DNA from: Candidatus Omnitrophota bacterium
GTDB lineage: Bacteria > Omnitrophota > Gorgyraeia > Duberdicusellales > 4484-171
Direction: 5' to 3'
Assembly (NCBI GenBank): GCA_023228195.1
Contig: JALOBR010000003.1
Location: forward strand, 1-39,228
DNA: 39,228 nucleotides
In this document: piece by piece, positions 8,035 to 16,947 of the stretch
Layout of the letters: the number at the start of each line of letters is the position of its first letter
Numbering within the stretch: the stretch's first letter is position 1
Translations under genes and position numbers: made by a program
Notes under the pieces: generated by a model
Database searches by the model: none
What the model saw: only the letters and a program-made list of their open reading frames with translations
Told to the model about the DNA's origin: nothing

Positions 8035-8634
8035 ATGCGAGAAATAATTTTCCTTACTTTTGCTTATCTTATTGGAAGCATTCCTTTTGGGTTTGTCATA
8101 GCTTATTTTGTAAAAGGTATAGACATAAGAAAATTCGGTTCAGGCAATATAGGCGCGACCAATGTTGTAAGGGTAGTTGGCAAAAAATGGGGGATATTGG
8201 TTTTTGTTCTCGATTTTTTAAAAGGTTTCTCCCCGCTGCTTCTTGCTAAATTTTTCCTAAATCCGACCAACTTTATATATATAGCTTCCGCCATATTAAG
8301 CGTTTCGGGGCATAATTGGCCGGTATTTTTAAAGTTTAAGGGAGGTAAGGGGGTGGCAACTTCAATCGGCGCTGCTTGTGGTTTAAGCATTATTTTTCCT
8401 AATTTGTGGTTTGTGCTCTTACTTTCGTTATTTGTTTGGTTATTGTTCTTTTTTGTGTTTAGATTCGTTTCTCTTGCTTCGCTTTTATTGGGTTTGTCTT
8501 TTTTTGTCTTTTCTTTTGTTTTTCCTTTGCCTAAAGAGATAAGAATATTTGCTTTAATCTTATGTTTATTTATTTTTATCCGTCATTCAAAGAATATAAA
8601 AAATCTCTTTGCAAAACAAGAACACCGGTTTTAG
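8035..8634 (+). CDS. plsY: Glycerol-3-phosphate acyltransferase PlsY
   Basis: Transfers acyl groups from acyl-phosphate to glycerol-3-phosphate, the first acylation in phospholipid synthesis; integral membrane protein. The 199 residues carry the three PlsY motifs: GSIPFGFVIA (about 14-23), the loop GSGNIGATNVVR, and GHNWPVFLKFKGGKGVAT. Multiple transmembrane helices are evident from long hydrophobic runs. The ATG at 8035 is preceded by AAAGG. It lies after pgsA but is separated from it by about 140 bp of repeat sequence. In function it supplies phosphatidate precursors upstream of PgsA. Confidence 0.96.
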   Translation: MREIIFLTFAYLIGSIPFGFVIAYFVKGIDIRKFGSGNIGATNVVRVVGKKWGILVFVLDFLKGFSPLLLAKFFLNPTNFIYIASAILSVSGHNWPVFLKFKGGKGVATSIGAACGLSIIFPNLWFVLLLSLFVWLLFFFVFRFVSLASLLLGLSFFVFSFVFPLPKEIRIFALILCLFIFIRHSKNIKNLFAKQEHRF

Positions 8635-8645
8635 GCGCATGACGC

Positions 8646-8673
8646 TTGAGATGTCAGAAAGTATAGTTTTAAT
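8646..8673 (+). promoter_or_regulatory. Candidate recA promoter
   Basis: TTGAGA (8646-8651) and TTTAAT (8668-8673) are separated by 16 bp, each matching the sigma-70 consensus at 5 of 6 positions. The strong ribosome-binding site AAAGGAGGAG follows just before ATG 8708. I looked for a LexA box (E. coli CTG-N10-CAG or Bacillus GAAC-N4-GTTC types) and saw none, so SOS control is not supported by sequence. Confidence 0.4.
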
Positions 8674-8707
8674 TTATCGATAAAATTTTTAATACAAAGG
8701 AGGAGTT

Positions 8708-9736
8708 ATGTCAAAAGAAAAAAATATTATGGATGGTAAGAAGAAAGCGCTTGAATTAGCACTTTCTCAGATAGAAAAGCAATTCGGAAAGGGCGCCATA
8801 ATGCGCCTTGGTGAAGGCGTGAAATTGGATATTGAAGTTATACCGACAGGCATAATTTCGTTAGATAAGGCTCTCGGTGTAGGCGGCCTTCCAAAGGGCA
8901 GGGTAATTGAAGTATTTGGCCCTGAAGCATCCGGGAAAACTACTCTTACCTTAAGTATAATCGCACAAGCGCCGGCAGCCGGCGGTACAGCGGCATTCGT
9001 TGATGCGGAACACGCGTTTGACCCAAGTTATGGAAAAATTATAGGGGTAAATTTAGATGATCTTTTAATCTCTCAGCCTGACACGGGTGAGCAGGCGCTT
9101 GATATAGTAGAAACTCTTGTTCGTTCAAACGCGGTTGATTTGATAGTCGTAGACTCAGTTGCTGCGCTTGTCCCGCGTTCCGAAATAGAAGGAGAAATGG
9201 GAGATACCCATATAGCACTTCAGGCACGCCTTATGAGCCAGGCTCTTCGTAAGCTTACGGCTGCGATAAGCAAGTCGAAAACGTGTGTTGTGTTTATTAA
9301 CCAGATAAGAGAAAAAATCGGCGTTATGTTCGGTTCTCCGGAAACAACTCCCGGCGGCCGCGCGCTAAAATTTTATTCCTCAGTGCGTATCGATTTAAGA
9401 AGAATTGCAACGGTAACAAGCGGCGAAACTATTGTAGGCACCCGCGTTAGAGCCAAAATAGTAAAGAATAAAGTAGCAGCCCCCTTTAAGGAAGCGATAT
9501 TTGAAATCATACATACGGAAGGAGTTTCCAAGGTAGGCGCTTTAATCGATGCCGCGCTTGAATGCGAATTGATAAAGAAATCAGGAAGCTGGTTTTCCTA
9601 TAAAGATAAAAACCTTTCGCAGGGAAAAGAGCAATTGAGGGATTTATTAAAAGGAGATGAAACTCTGAGAAGGGAATTGGAAGAAGAGTTAAAAAAATTA
9701 GTCTATTCAGCATCAGATAAGGAGGCAGAGGAATGA
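8708..9736 (+). CDS. recA: Recombinase RecA
   Basis: Forms nucleoprotein filaments on single-stranded DNA, catalyses strand exchange and stimulates LexA-type autocleavage. The 342 residues are full length. Walker A is GPEASGKTT (71-79), Walker B is [10 protein letters not shown], and the DNA-binding loops include [19 protein letters not shown] and [21 protein letters not shown] very strong ribosome-binding site (AAAGGAGGAG) fixes ATG 8708. Its stop overlaps the htrA start by ATGA, and recX follows htrA, so activity and regulator are encoded together. Confidence 0.99.
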   Translation: MSKEKNIMDGKKKALELALSQIEKQFGKGAIMRLGEGVKLDIEVIPTGIISLDKALGVGGLPKGRVIEVFGPEASGKTTLTLSIIAQAPAAGGTAAFVDAEHAFDPSYGKIIGVNLDDLLISQPDTGEQALDIVETLVRSNAVDLIVVDSVAALVPRSEIEGEMGDTHIALQARLMSQALRKLTAAISKSKTCVVFINQIREKIGVMFGSPETTPGGRALKFYSSVRIDLRRIATVTSGETIVGTRVRAKIVKNKVAAPFKEAIFEIIHTEGVSKVGALIDAALECELIKKSGSWFSYKDKNLSQGKEQLRDLLKGDETLRRELEEELKKLVYSASDKEAEE

Positions 9737-11148
9737 AGAAATTTTTATTTTTTTTATTCATTCTTTTAACCGGTACATTTTCTTATGCGCAGTCGGGTGG
9801 AAACCTGGAAGACGCTGTAATAAAAGTTGCCGCGGATGTAGGCAAGTCAGTTGTTTCAATTAGCAGCGTGGGCAGAGAAAAAATCGGCGTAAATTTAGGC
9901 GAGCGCTTACCTTCCGGAAAATTCAATGATGATTCTTTCGGCAGGTTTTTTGAGGAATTTTTTGGACAAAAACCGGAGGTGGAATTTAAACGCATGGGCC
10001 TCGGCAGTGGTGTCATAATTGATAAAACCGGCTATATACTTACTAATGAGCATGTAGTCTCCGGAGCAACAGAAATTAAGGTTAAGCTTTCAGATGGAAG
10101 AGAATTTGATGCGCAGGTTAGCGGCAGCGATAAAAGAAGTGATTTAGCCGTCATAAAAATAAATGCAACCGGGCTTACTGCAGTAAAACTTGGAGATTCG
10201 GATAACCTTAAGATAGGGGAATGGGTGGTTGCTGTAGGCAATCCGTTTGGTTTTGCGATAGATAATCCGGAGCCTACCGTAACAGTGGGGGTTGTAAGCG
10301 CGTTGCATAGGTACGTACCGGCTTTAGGAAAGCGCGAGAGAACTTATGATGAGCTTATTCAGACAGATGCGGCAATAAATCCAGGAAATAGCGGAGGCCC
10401 TCTCGTTAACCTCGATGGGGATGTTATCGGCATAAACACCGCAATAATTTCTCTTTCCGGCGGATATCAGGGCCTCGGATTTGCGATACCGGTTAATAAA
10501 GTTAAAAGAGTTTTACCTAAATTGATGAAAGGGGAAAAAATAGCTTATGGTTGGCTGGGTATAAGCATACAGGATTTAAACGAAGACTTGAAAGGTTATT
10601 TCGGCGTAAAAGAAACTGCAGGTATAATTATAGTAAAAGTTTATAATAATTCTCCCGCATCAATCGCCGGGATTAAAGAAGGAGACCTTATATTGGCTTT
10701 TAATAACCAGCCGGTTAAGGCATCCAGGGATTTAATAAGTATGGTTTCGGCATTCGAAATAGGCGCCAGCACCCCGCTTAAGATCTTACGTGACGGAAAA
10801 GAAATAAATCTAAATATCAAAGTTGGACAGAGCCCTAAAGACATAGAAACGGTTGAAGAAGAGTTGGAGGAGCCGCAACATGTAACATTCAGGGGTCTTG
10901 AAGTGGATGATTTAAGTCCGATGTACCGTCAGAAATTCAAACTGCGGGAGCGTTCCGGGGTCATTGTTACTTATATTGAAGAAAGTTCACCCGCTGACAG
11001 AAGTAATCTTATCGTTGGTGACGTAATTACGAAAGTAAACGGTAAAGAAATAAAGAATAAAGAAGACTTTATCGCGGTTAGCTCCAAAATAAAGACAGGT
11101 TGGCTTCTTAAAACTAACAGGGGCTTTACGGTTATTAAGGAAAAATAG
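9733..11148 (+). CDS. degQ: HtrA/DegQ-type periplasmic serine protease
   Basis: Envelope quality-control protease and chaperone of family S1C. A signal peptide covers about residues 1-19 ([19 protein letters not shown]). The chymotrypsin-like domain has the triad H107 (TNEHVV), D137 (RSDLAVIK) and S220 (NPGNSGGPL). Two PDZ domains follow, about residues 270-360 and 375-465. The length, 471, matches the two-PDZ DegP/DegQ/DegS group. It overlaps recA by 4 bp, an unusual partner for a periplasmic protease. DegQ versus DegP cannot be decided from sequence alone. Confidence 0.93.
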   Translation: MKKFLFFLFILLTGTFSYAQSGGNLEDAVIKVAADVGKSVVSISSVGREKIGVNLGERLPSGKFNDDSFGRFFEEFFGQKPEVEFKRMGLGSGVIIDKTGYILTNEHVVSGATEIKVKLSDGREFDAQVSGSDKRSDLAVIKINATGLTAVKLGDSDNLKIGEWVVAVGNPFGFAIDNPEPTVTVGVVSALHRYVPALGKRERTYDELIQTDAAINPGNSGGPLVNLDGDVIGINTAIISLSGGYQGLGFAIPVNKVKRVLPKLMKGEKIAYGWLGISIQDLNEDLKGYFGVKETAGIIIVKVYNNSPASIAGIKEGDLILAFNNQPVKASRDLISMVSAFEIGASTPLKILRDGKEINLNIKVGQSPKDIETVEEELEEPQHVTFRGLEVDDLSPMYRQKFKLRERSGVIVTYIEESSPADRSNLIVGDVITKVNGKEIKNKEDFIAVSSKIKTGWLLKTNRGFTVIKEK

Positions 11149-11149
11149 C

Positions 11150-11617
11150 TTGCAGGATTATAAGAAAGTTCTTAACTATTCTTTCCTTCTCCTAAGATAC
11201 AGGCCAAGGAGCAAGCAGGAAATTATTGAGCGTTTAAACAGGAAGAAGTACCCGGCCGCCGTAATTGATAAAGTTATGCGCAGCCTCGAGGAAAACAGAT
11301 ATATAAATGACGAAGAATTCGTGCGTTTATATGTTTCATCTTCGCTCAACCGCGGCTGGGGCAGAAAAAGAATAGATTACACGTTAAAAAAGTTCGGTAT
11401 CTCCGAAGGTCTGCGCTCCAGTGCCTTGAAAAACAAGCAACCCTTTAAGGAAAAGCTAAGAGATTTGGTGCAGAAAAAAATTTCTGGTAAGCCAAGAGAC
11501 AGGAAAGCGTATCAGAAGATCATAAGAAGTCTCGCGGCGAAAGGCTTTGATTATGAAGATATTATCCGCGAGCTTGAAGTTTGCGGGTTTAACAAGCCGA
11601 GATTTTCTAATGAATAA
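11150..11617 (+). CDS. recX: RecA regulator RecX
   Basis: Small helical protein that caps or inhibits RecA filaments. The 155 residues show the family's three-helix repeats, with LLRYRPRSKQEIIERL, ENRYINDEEFVRLYV and RGWGRKRIDYTLKKFG as typical conserved blocks. The start is TTG at 11150, two bases after the htrA stop, with AAGGA upstream inside htrA. No ATG lies early enough to keep the conserved N-terminal helix. It is separated from recA only by htrA, which fits the usual recA-recX linkage. Confidence 0.9.
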   Translation: MQDYKKVLNYSFLLLRYRPRSKQEIIERLNRKKYPAAVIDKVMRSLEENRYINDEEFVRLYVSSSLNRGWGRKRIDYTLKKFGISEGLRSSALKNKQPFKEKLRDLVQKKISGKPRDRKAYQKIIRSLAAKGFDYEDIIRELEVCGFNKPRFSNE

Positions 11618-11631
11618 TCCCTTTAGCCCGG

Positions 11632-11790
11632 CAGGGTGTTATCTTGGACAGAATTCCGTGGGCGCGCCGAAGGCTTCCCGCGGACTGGTGGTGCAAGGCA
11701 CCACCGTGACGGATAGGGGGGCGCGCGTCGTCTCGCAAGGGCGAACAAAAAAAATGACCCGCGGGATAAACCGGCGGTGCTCTAGTTTAT
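11632..11790. other. GC-rich structured block upstream of alaS
   Basis: The recX-alaS spacer is strikingly GC-rich beside its surroundings. Helices seen by eye are TCCGTGGG (11655-11662) with CCCGCGGA (11677-11684, one G-T pair), GGTGGTGC (11687-11694) with GCACCACC (11698-11705, perfect, 3-nt loop), and the palindrome CCCGCGGG (11758-11765). An open frame crosses it from the end of recX but looks like no protein. It could be a structured RNA or leader, or another dispersed repeat. I do not recognise tmRNA, RNase P RNA, 6S RNA or a T-box. Confidence 0.5.
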
Positions 11791-11794
11791 AAAA

Positions 11795-14428
11795 ATGCTG
11801 ACAAACGATTTAAGAAAAAAATATCTGGAATTTTTTAAAAAGAAGAATCATAAGGTTTTTCCTTCTGACAGCCTAATCCCTGATGATCCAAGTGTTCTTT
11901 TTACTTCAGCCGGCATGAACCAGTTTAAACCCTATTTTTTAGGAGAAAAAAAGGACGTTACGTGTGCGGTATCTTGCCAGAAATGCCTGCGCACCGGCGA
12001 TCTTGATGAAGTCGGACGCACCGCCTATCATCACACTTTTTTCGAAATGCTTGGCAATTTTTCTTTCGGTGATTATTTTAAGAAAGAAGCAATAGAGTTT
12101 GCCTGGGAATTTATTACAAAGGAACTAAACATAAAAAAAGAAGTTTTATGGGTTTCTGTTTATAAGGATGACGGGGAAGCATATGGGATATGGAAAAATC
12201 ACATACAGATAGATGAAAACAGGATTGTCCGTCTTGGTGAGGATAAGAATTTTTGGCCTGCATTAGCGCCTTCCCAGGGCCCGAATGGGCCATGCGGTCC
12301 GTGTTCGGAAATATTTTTTGATAACGGCAAAAACAAGGGCTGCCGGAAAGACAATTGTAACCCCGCCTGCGATTGCGGAAGGTTCATTGAATTCTGGAAC
12401 CTGGTTTTTACCCAGTTTAACAGAGTGGGAGAAAATAAATTAGAGCCCTTGCCGCAAAAGAATATCGATACCGGAATGGGCCTGGAAAGAATGGCTTCTA
12501 TCCTGCAGCAAAAAACCTCTAACTTTGAAATAGATATACTTAAGCCGGCGGTAGATTTTGTGTGTGATATGTTAAAGGTAGAGAAAAATAAAAAAACAGA
12601 AAGTTTGATAAATGCGATAGTCGACCATGCCCGCGCCGCTACATTTTCTATCTGTGACGGGGTTTATCCATCTAATGAAGACAGGGGTTACGTTGTAAGA
12701 AAGATTATACGTAAAGCCTTGTATCATGCGCATACCTTGGGGCGCAAAGATATATTTCTTTATACCATGGTTGATTTGTATGCCGGTCTTATGAAAGAGC
12801 CTTATCCTGAAATTGCCGCAAAAAAAGATGTAATTTCTAAAGTAATACAAGCAGAAGAGGAAAAGTTCATTTCGACTTTACATGATGCCAAGCTCCAGTT
12901 CTTTTCAATCAGCGAAAATCTTAAGAAAGAAAAAGCAGATACGATACCCGCAGATTGTCTTTTCCGGTTATACGATACCTATGGTTTGCCGCTTGAACTA
13001 AGCCGTGACATGGCTGAATCTATTTCTTTAAAGGTTGACGAACAAGGTTTTAATGAGCTTATGCTTGAGCAGAAAGAGCGTTCAAGAAACAGAAGTATGT
13101 TTGATGAAAATATATTTAAAGCGCAAGGCTTAACTTTCAATGAGTCAACGGAATTTTTAGGCTACGAGAATAATGAAGCCAACGCCAAAATTTTGCATTT
13201 GTTCAGTACAGAAAATAATTCTTCCATATGCATTGAAAAAGAAGAACTTAAGGATACCGTAGAAGGTATTATTGTCATGGACAAAACTTGTTTTTATCCC
13301 GAATCCGGAGGCCAGTTGACCGATAAGGGCTTAATTACTACTAAAGAAGGAGAATTTCTGGTTGAAAAAGTTTTTAAGGTTCAGGATGCAATACTTCATA
13401 AAGGAAAAGTCACAAAAGGGATAATTTCCAAAGTAAGTGCGTGCTTAGCTATAGATTTAAAGAGAAGGCAGGCGCTCAAGAGGGCGCATACTGCAACGCA
13501 TCTTTTGCAGGCGGCACTTCGCAAAATTTTAGGCGCTCACGTTGCTCAACAGGGTTCTCTGGTAGACGAGGACAGATTTCGCTTTGATTTTACACATTTT
13601 AAAGCGCTTACCAGCGAAGAAATCGAAGAGCTTGAAGATTGCGTAAATGGATATATACTAAATGCTGATAAGGTTATTAAGGAAGAGCGTTCTTATGATG
13701 AAGCTAAGCAAACCGGGGCGCTTGCTTTTTTTAAGGATAAATATAAAGACAAGGTAAGGGTCGTTTCTATAGGTAATTACAGTAAGGAATTTTGCGGAGG
13801 CACACATCTTGATTTAACTTCAGAGATAGGAACGTTTTTTATTGTAAGCGAATCTTCGATAAGCAGCGGCATAAGAAGGATAGAGGCAGTAGTTGGCGAG
13901 AAAGCATACGATAAGGTAAAAAGATTAGAAAAAATAGTTACGACAACATCCAGTACGCTTAGATGTTCGGTTGAGGCCGTGCCTGAAGTAATTAAGCAGT
14001 TGCAGGATGAAGTTAAAGCCTTAAATGATAAGATTAAGCATAGCAATAAAGAGAAGATTTCTTCCAAGATAAACGACATTCTTAAGGCAAAAAAAGAGAT
14101 AAGCGGGTTAAGCTTCCTGGCTTATGGCTTTAAAGATATTGATTCCGGGGATTTGGTTTTTATCTCCGATATGATCAGAAAAGAACTCGGTTCGGTTTTC
14201 CTTTTTCTTGTATCCGAATCAGAAGGCAAAAATATATTTATTTGTTCAGTCAGCGAAGATTATGCCGCAAAACAAATTGCAGCAAATAAATTTGTGCCTC
14301 TTTTTAAGGAAGAATTGTCTTTAAAAGGAGGAGGCAGGCCTACTTTGGTGCAGGGCGTTTTAACTGAAAAAAGGGAAAATTTGCTTTTAAAGGTAGAGGA
14401 TTGTTTCATCAAATTTTTACAAAAATGA
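11795..14428 (+). CDS. alaS: Alanyl-tRNA synthetase
   Basis: Charges tRNA-Ala and edits mischarged Ser/Gly. The 877 residues cover the class II catalytic domain (TSAGMNQFKPYFLG, RTAYHHTFFEMLGNFSFGDYF), a cysteine cluster CRKDNCNPACDCGRF found in many bacterial AlaS, and the tRNA-recognition region. The editing domain has zinc ligands H565 and H569 (HTATH) and C667/H671 (CGGTH). The C-Ala domain ends the protein. No good Shine-Dalgarno precedes ATG 11795; a GC-rich structured block lies immediately upstream. The stop overlaps the hisD start by ATGA. Confidence 0.98.
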   Translation: MLTNDLRKKYLEFFKKKNHKVFPSDSLIPDDPSVLFTSAGMNQFKPYFLGEKKDVTCAVSCQKCLRTGDLDEVGRTAYHHTFFEMLGNFSFGDYFKKEAIEFAWEFITKELNIKKEVLWVSVYKDDGEAYGIWKNHIQIDENRIVRLGEDKNFWPALAPSQGPNGPCGPCSEIFFDNGKNKGCRKDNCNPACDCGRFIEFWNLVFTQFNRVGENKLEPLPQKNIDTGMGLERMASILQQKTSNFEIDILKPAVDFVCDMLKVEKNKKTESLINAIVDHARAATFSICDGVYPSNEDRGYVVRKIIRKALYHAHTLGRKDIFLYTMVDLYAGLMKEPYPEIAAKKDVISKVIQAEEEKFISTLHDAKLQFFSISENLKKEKADTIPADCLFRLYDTYGLPLELSRDMAESISLKVDEQGFNELMLEQKERSRNRSMFDENIFKAQGLTFNESTEFLGYENNEANAKILHLFSTENNSSICIEKEELKDTVEGIIVMDKTCFYPESGGQLTDKGLITTKEGEFLVEKVFKVQDAILHKGKVTKGIISKVSACLAIDLKRRQALKRAHTATHLLQAALRKILGAHVAQQGSLVDEDRFRFDFTHFKALTSEEIEELEDCVNGYILNADKVIKEERSYDEAKQTGALAFFKDKYKDKVRVVSIGNYSKEFCGGTHLDLTSEIGTFFIVSESSISSGIRRIEAVVGEKAYDKVKRLEKIVTTTSSTLRCSVEAVPEVIKQLQDEVKALNDKIKHSNKEKISSKINDILKAKKEISGLSFLAYGFKDIDSGDLVFISDMIRKELGSVFLFLVSESEGKNIFICSVSEDYAAKQIAANKFVPLFKEELSLKGGGRPTLVQGVLTEKRENLLLKVEDCFIKFLQK

Positions 14429-15648
14429 GAGTAGTACGTAACTTAGACAGTTTAAGTAAAGCACTTCTTAAAAAGAGAAACCGTAAAAGTAATATAACTG
14501 AAAAGGTTTCCAAAATTCTAAAGGACGTCTGCGAGCGTTCGGATGAGGCTCTTATCGAATATACGAAAAAATTCGATAAGGTTAAATTATTACCTAAAGA
14601 ATTGCGGGTGAGCGAGGGAGAAATCAGCGCAGCCTTTAATGAACTTGATTCTTCGATAATTTCTGCTTTTAAAGTTGCGATTGACAATGTTACCAAGTTT
14701 TATAAAAAGGAAGCGCCTCAATACATCAAACGCATAAAAGAAACAAACGGCAAAACTCTTATAAACAGGTATATTCCCCTGGAAAGAGTGGGGGTATATG
14801 TTCCCGCAGGAACTGCCCCGCTTGTTTCAACTGTTTATATGTCGGTTATACCGGCTCTTGTCGCCGGAGTAAAAGAAATAGTATTGACAACGCCTCCCAG
14901 AAAAGATAAAAGCGTAAACCCGTTTATCCTCGCGGTAGCATCGCTTTTAAAAATTAAAGAAATTTACCGCGTCGGCGGAGCGCAGGCAATAGCTGCAATG
15001 AGTTTCGGCACAAAAACCATAAAGCGGGTTGATAAAATAGTAGGTCCGGGCAATGAATTTGTTACAGAGGCGAAACGACAAGTGTTTGGAAAGGTTGATA
15101 TAGATATGTTGGCGGGGCCTTCAGAAGTTGTGATTGTCGCTTCCCGCGGCGCTAATATAGATTATATAGTGGCTGACCTTGAAGCGCAGATAGAACATCA
15201 CAATGGCATGGGCATAGTGGTCACTAATTCGGCTAAAATTATAAAAGAATTAAGAAAGAAAAAAATAAAGGGTTTTGTCCTGCGGGTTAAATACCTTGAA
15301 GAGGCGTGTGAGGTAGTAAATAAGATTGCGCCAGAACACCTGGAAATCTTTACTAAAAAACCGTCAAAAATACTAAGTAAAATAAGAAATGCCGGAGCAA
15401 TATTTTTAGGAGAAAATACGCCAACCGCCTTGGGAGATTATACTGCCGGGCCAAGCCATGTGCTTCCTACAGGAGGAAGCGCACGGTTTTTTTCATCGCT
15501 CTCAACAAAAGAATTTTTAAAGGAAATTCATATAATAAGTTATACAAAAAAAGCCTTGCAGGAAGAAGCAGCGGTTTTGGAAAAAATTGCGTCTTTAGAG
15601 GGAATGCAGAAACATATTGAAAGCGTGAAGAAAAGACTCGCAAGCTAA
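14425..15648 (+). CDS. hisD: Histidinol dehydrogenase
   Basis: Zinc enzyme performing the last two oxidations of histidine synthesis, histidinol to histidine. With ATG 14425, which overlaps the alaS stop by ATGA, it has 407 residues. A TTG at 14401 would extend it only into alaS. Seen: [43 protein letters not shown], zinc ligands Q255 and H258 in QIEHHNG, the catalytic pair E304/H305 in [10 protein letters not shown]338 in [16 protein letters not shown], and the C-terminal histidine in [10 protein letters not shown]. It begins the histidine block of this window. Confidence 0.97.
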   Translation: MRVVRNLDSLSKALLKKRNRKSNITEKVSKILKDVCERSDEALIEYTKKFDKVKLLPKELRVSEGEISAAFNELDSSIISAFKVAIDNVTKFYKKEAPQYIKRIKETNGKTLINRYIPLERVGVYVPAGTAPLVSTVYMSVIPALVAGVKEIVLTTPPRKDKSVNPFILAVASLLKIKEIYRVGGAQAIAAMSFGTKTIKRVDKIVGPGNEFVTEAKRQVFGKVDIDMLAGPSEVVIVASRGANIDYIVADLEAQIEHHNGMGIVVTNSAKIIKELRKKKIKGFVLRVKYLEEACEVVNKIAPEHLEIFTKKPSKILSKIRNAGAIFLGENTPTALGDYTAGPSHVLPTGGSARFFSSLSTKEFLKEIHIISYTKKALQEEAAVLEKIASLEGMQKHIESVKKRLAS

Positions 15649-15680
15649 GTATTTTAACCGGACGAAAAGGAGGATTAATC

Positions 15681-16235
15681 TTGAAAAAGAGATCAATCGG
15701 AGTAACTATATTTGGATGGTGGTATACAATCGGGGGTATTATCGGTTTGCTGAGTTTTCCTTTGTTGCTTATGATGAGGGCTGTGCCTGATATTTTTTCG
15801 CAAAAAGATTCGGTCTTTATGCAGCAATTCACAGGTAATTTTTATTTGCTTTACGCGTTGGCAATGACCATTGCTACTTTGGCCGCAGGCATAGGTATTC
15901 TTAAATTAAAATCATGGGCAAGGAAACTTGTAATTATTCTTTGTGCAATCGGGCTGCTTTACAGTATTTTTGTTTCTTTTTCTATGTTAATGCGTTCTTC
16001 TGAGTTTGCGGAGATGTCTTTTTCTTCCAATACTTTACCTAAGGATATTTCCCCGGAAACACTTGCAGCAATGAAATCTTTTATGCAGGTTGTCTTAATC
16101 GGTTCCGTAAGTCTTGGAGTACTATTTGCCGTAGGGTTTGCGATATTTGTTATTTGGTTTTTTATGCGTGAAAACGTAGTCGAGCAATTTCAACCAGAAC
16201 GTAAGAAAAGTTTCACTACAGAGGAGATTAAATAA
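15681..16235 (+). CDS. Predicted four-helix membrane protein, unknown function
   Basis: I do not recognise the family. The 184-residue protein starts with TTG 15681 behind a strong AAGGAGG (15667-15673), which supports that start. Hydrophobic segments lie at about residues 8-31, 54-75, 82-105 and 137-165, with a Trp-rich FGWWYTIGG at the first. The loop between helices 3 and 4 is polar, and the cytoplasm-like tail ends in charged KKSFTTEEIK. It is placed between hisD and hisB with short spacers (32 and 19 nt), so it is probably cotranscribed. I see no motif linking it to histidine metabolism. Confidence 0.8.
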   Translation: MKKRSIGVTIFGWWYTIGGIIGLLSFPLLLMMRAVPDIFSQKDSVFMQQFTGNFYLLYALAMTIATLAAGIGILKLKSWARKLVIILCAIGLLYSIFVSFSMLMRSSEFAEMSFSSNTLPKDISPETLAAMKSFMQVVLIGSVSLGVLFAVGFAIFVIWFFMRENVVEQFQPERKKSFTTEEIK

Positions 16236-16254
16236 TATTTAAGAGGAGAATAAA

Positions 16255-16884
16255 ATGAGTAAGGAAATAAGAAAAGCAAAAATAAATAGAAAAACCGCAG
16301 AAGTAAATATACAAGGGGAATTTAATGTGGACGGTTCAGGAAAAACTTACGTGCAAACGCCTTTTGAACCGTTAAACCACTTACTTACGCTTTTTGCTTT
16401 CCATGGTTTATTTGATTTAAAATTAGAGGCAAAAGGAGACTTGCAGCACCATATAATCGAAGATATGGGGATTGCTTTAGGGAAAGCTTTTAAGGATGCC
16501 CTTGGAGATAAGTCCGGCATAAATAGATACGGTTCATTCTCTGTAACTATGGATAAGGTAGTTGTTGAGGTTAACGTTGATATTAGCGGCAGGCCGACTT
16601 TAAGTGGCACGATAACTGCTGAAGATAAAGATGAGGTGACACAAGTTTTGGCGAAAGGAACATTTGATGACACCAATTTTACCTATGAAACCGCAAAGGA
16701 ATTCCTTGAGGCTTTTATACAGCATGCCGGCTTGAGTTTAGTTTATAATATCAAATCAGGAGAAGGGGATTTGCACCATTTACTTGAAGCGTTATTTAAA
16801 GCCTTGGGAAAAGCATTGGACCAAGCCACTCAAATTGATCCTCGAAGAAAAGGCATCCCTTCTACTAAAGGCATCATTGATTAA
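16255..16884 (+). CDS. hisB: Imidazoleglycerol-phosphate dehydratase, divergent
   Basis: Dehydrates imidazole-glycerol phosphate in histidine synthesis; a Mn-dependent oligomeric enzyme. The 209 residues align along the whole family, from RKTAEVNI at the start through HGLFDL, ALGDKSGINRYG, VDISGRP and the final GIPSTKGI. Likely metal ligands kept are H42, H65, H66, E69, H174, H175 and E178. Oddities: the loop before the first His pair is shorter (GDLQHH where most have about three more residues), DHML reads NHLL, and the strand histidine of the TLH motif is a valine (V163 in LSLVY). AGAGGAG precedes the ATG. It may be an adapted or weakened enzyme; family assignment is firm. Confidence 0.85.
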   Translation: MSKEIRKAKINRKTAEVNIQGEFNVDGSGKTYVQTPFEPLNHLLTLFAFHGLFDLKLEAKGDLQHHIIEDMGIALGKAFKDALGDKSGINRYGSFSVTMDKVVVEVNVDISGRPTLSGTITAEDKDEVTQVLAKGTFDDTNFTYETAKEFLEAFIQHAGLSLVYNIKSGEGDLHHLLEALFKALGKALDQATQIDPRRKGIPSTKGIID

Positions 16885-16947
16885 GTTATCGGTAAAATTA
16901 TCTGTGATCATCTGCTTTTCAATCTGTGCCAATCTGTGTAAAAAAAT
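16885..16947. repeat. ATCTGTG-family repeat abutting hisH start
   Basis: The hisB-hisH spacer carries repeated ATCTGTG/ATCTGC words. The segment 16906-16939 is closely similar to 36414-36449 upstream of coaB. Both start GATCATCT, end AATCTGTGT and are followed by 8-9 A/T bases and the ATG. No Shine-Dalgarno is present for hisH. A related inverted pair lies before mazG. Confidence 0.7.

Noticed and set aside
8635..8707. LexA/SOS box before recA
   Set aside because: No CTG-N10-CAG or GAAC-N4-GTTC motif is present in the spacer.
11547..11792. An 81-codon open frame over the end of recX and the GC-rich spacer
   Set aside because: It starts inside recX, has low-complexity Gly/Arg/Ser-rich content and no family resemblance; it is an accident of the GC-rich spacer.
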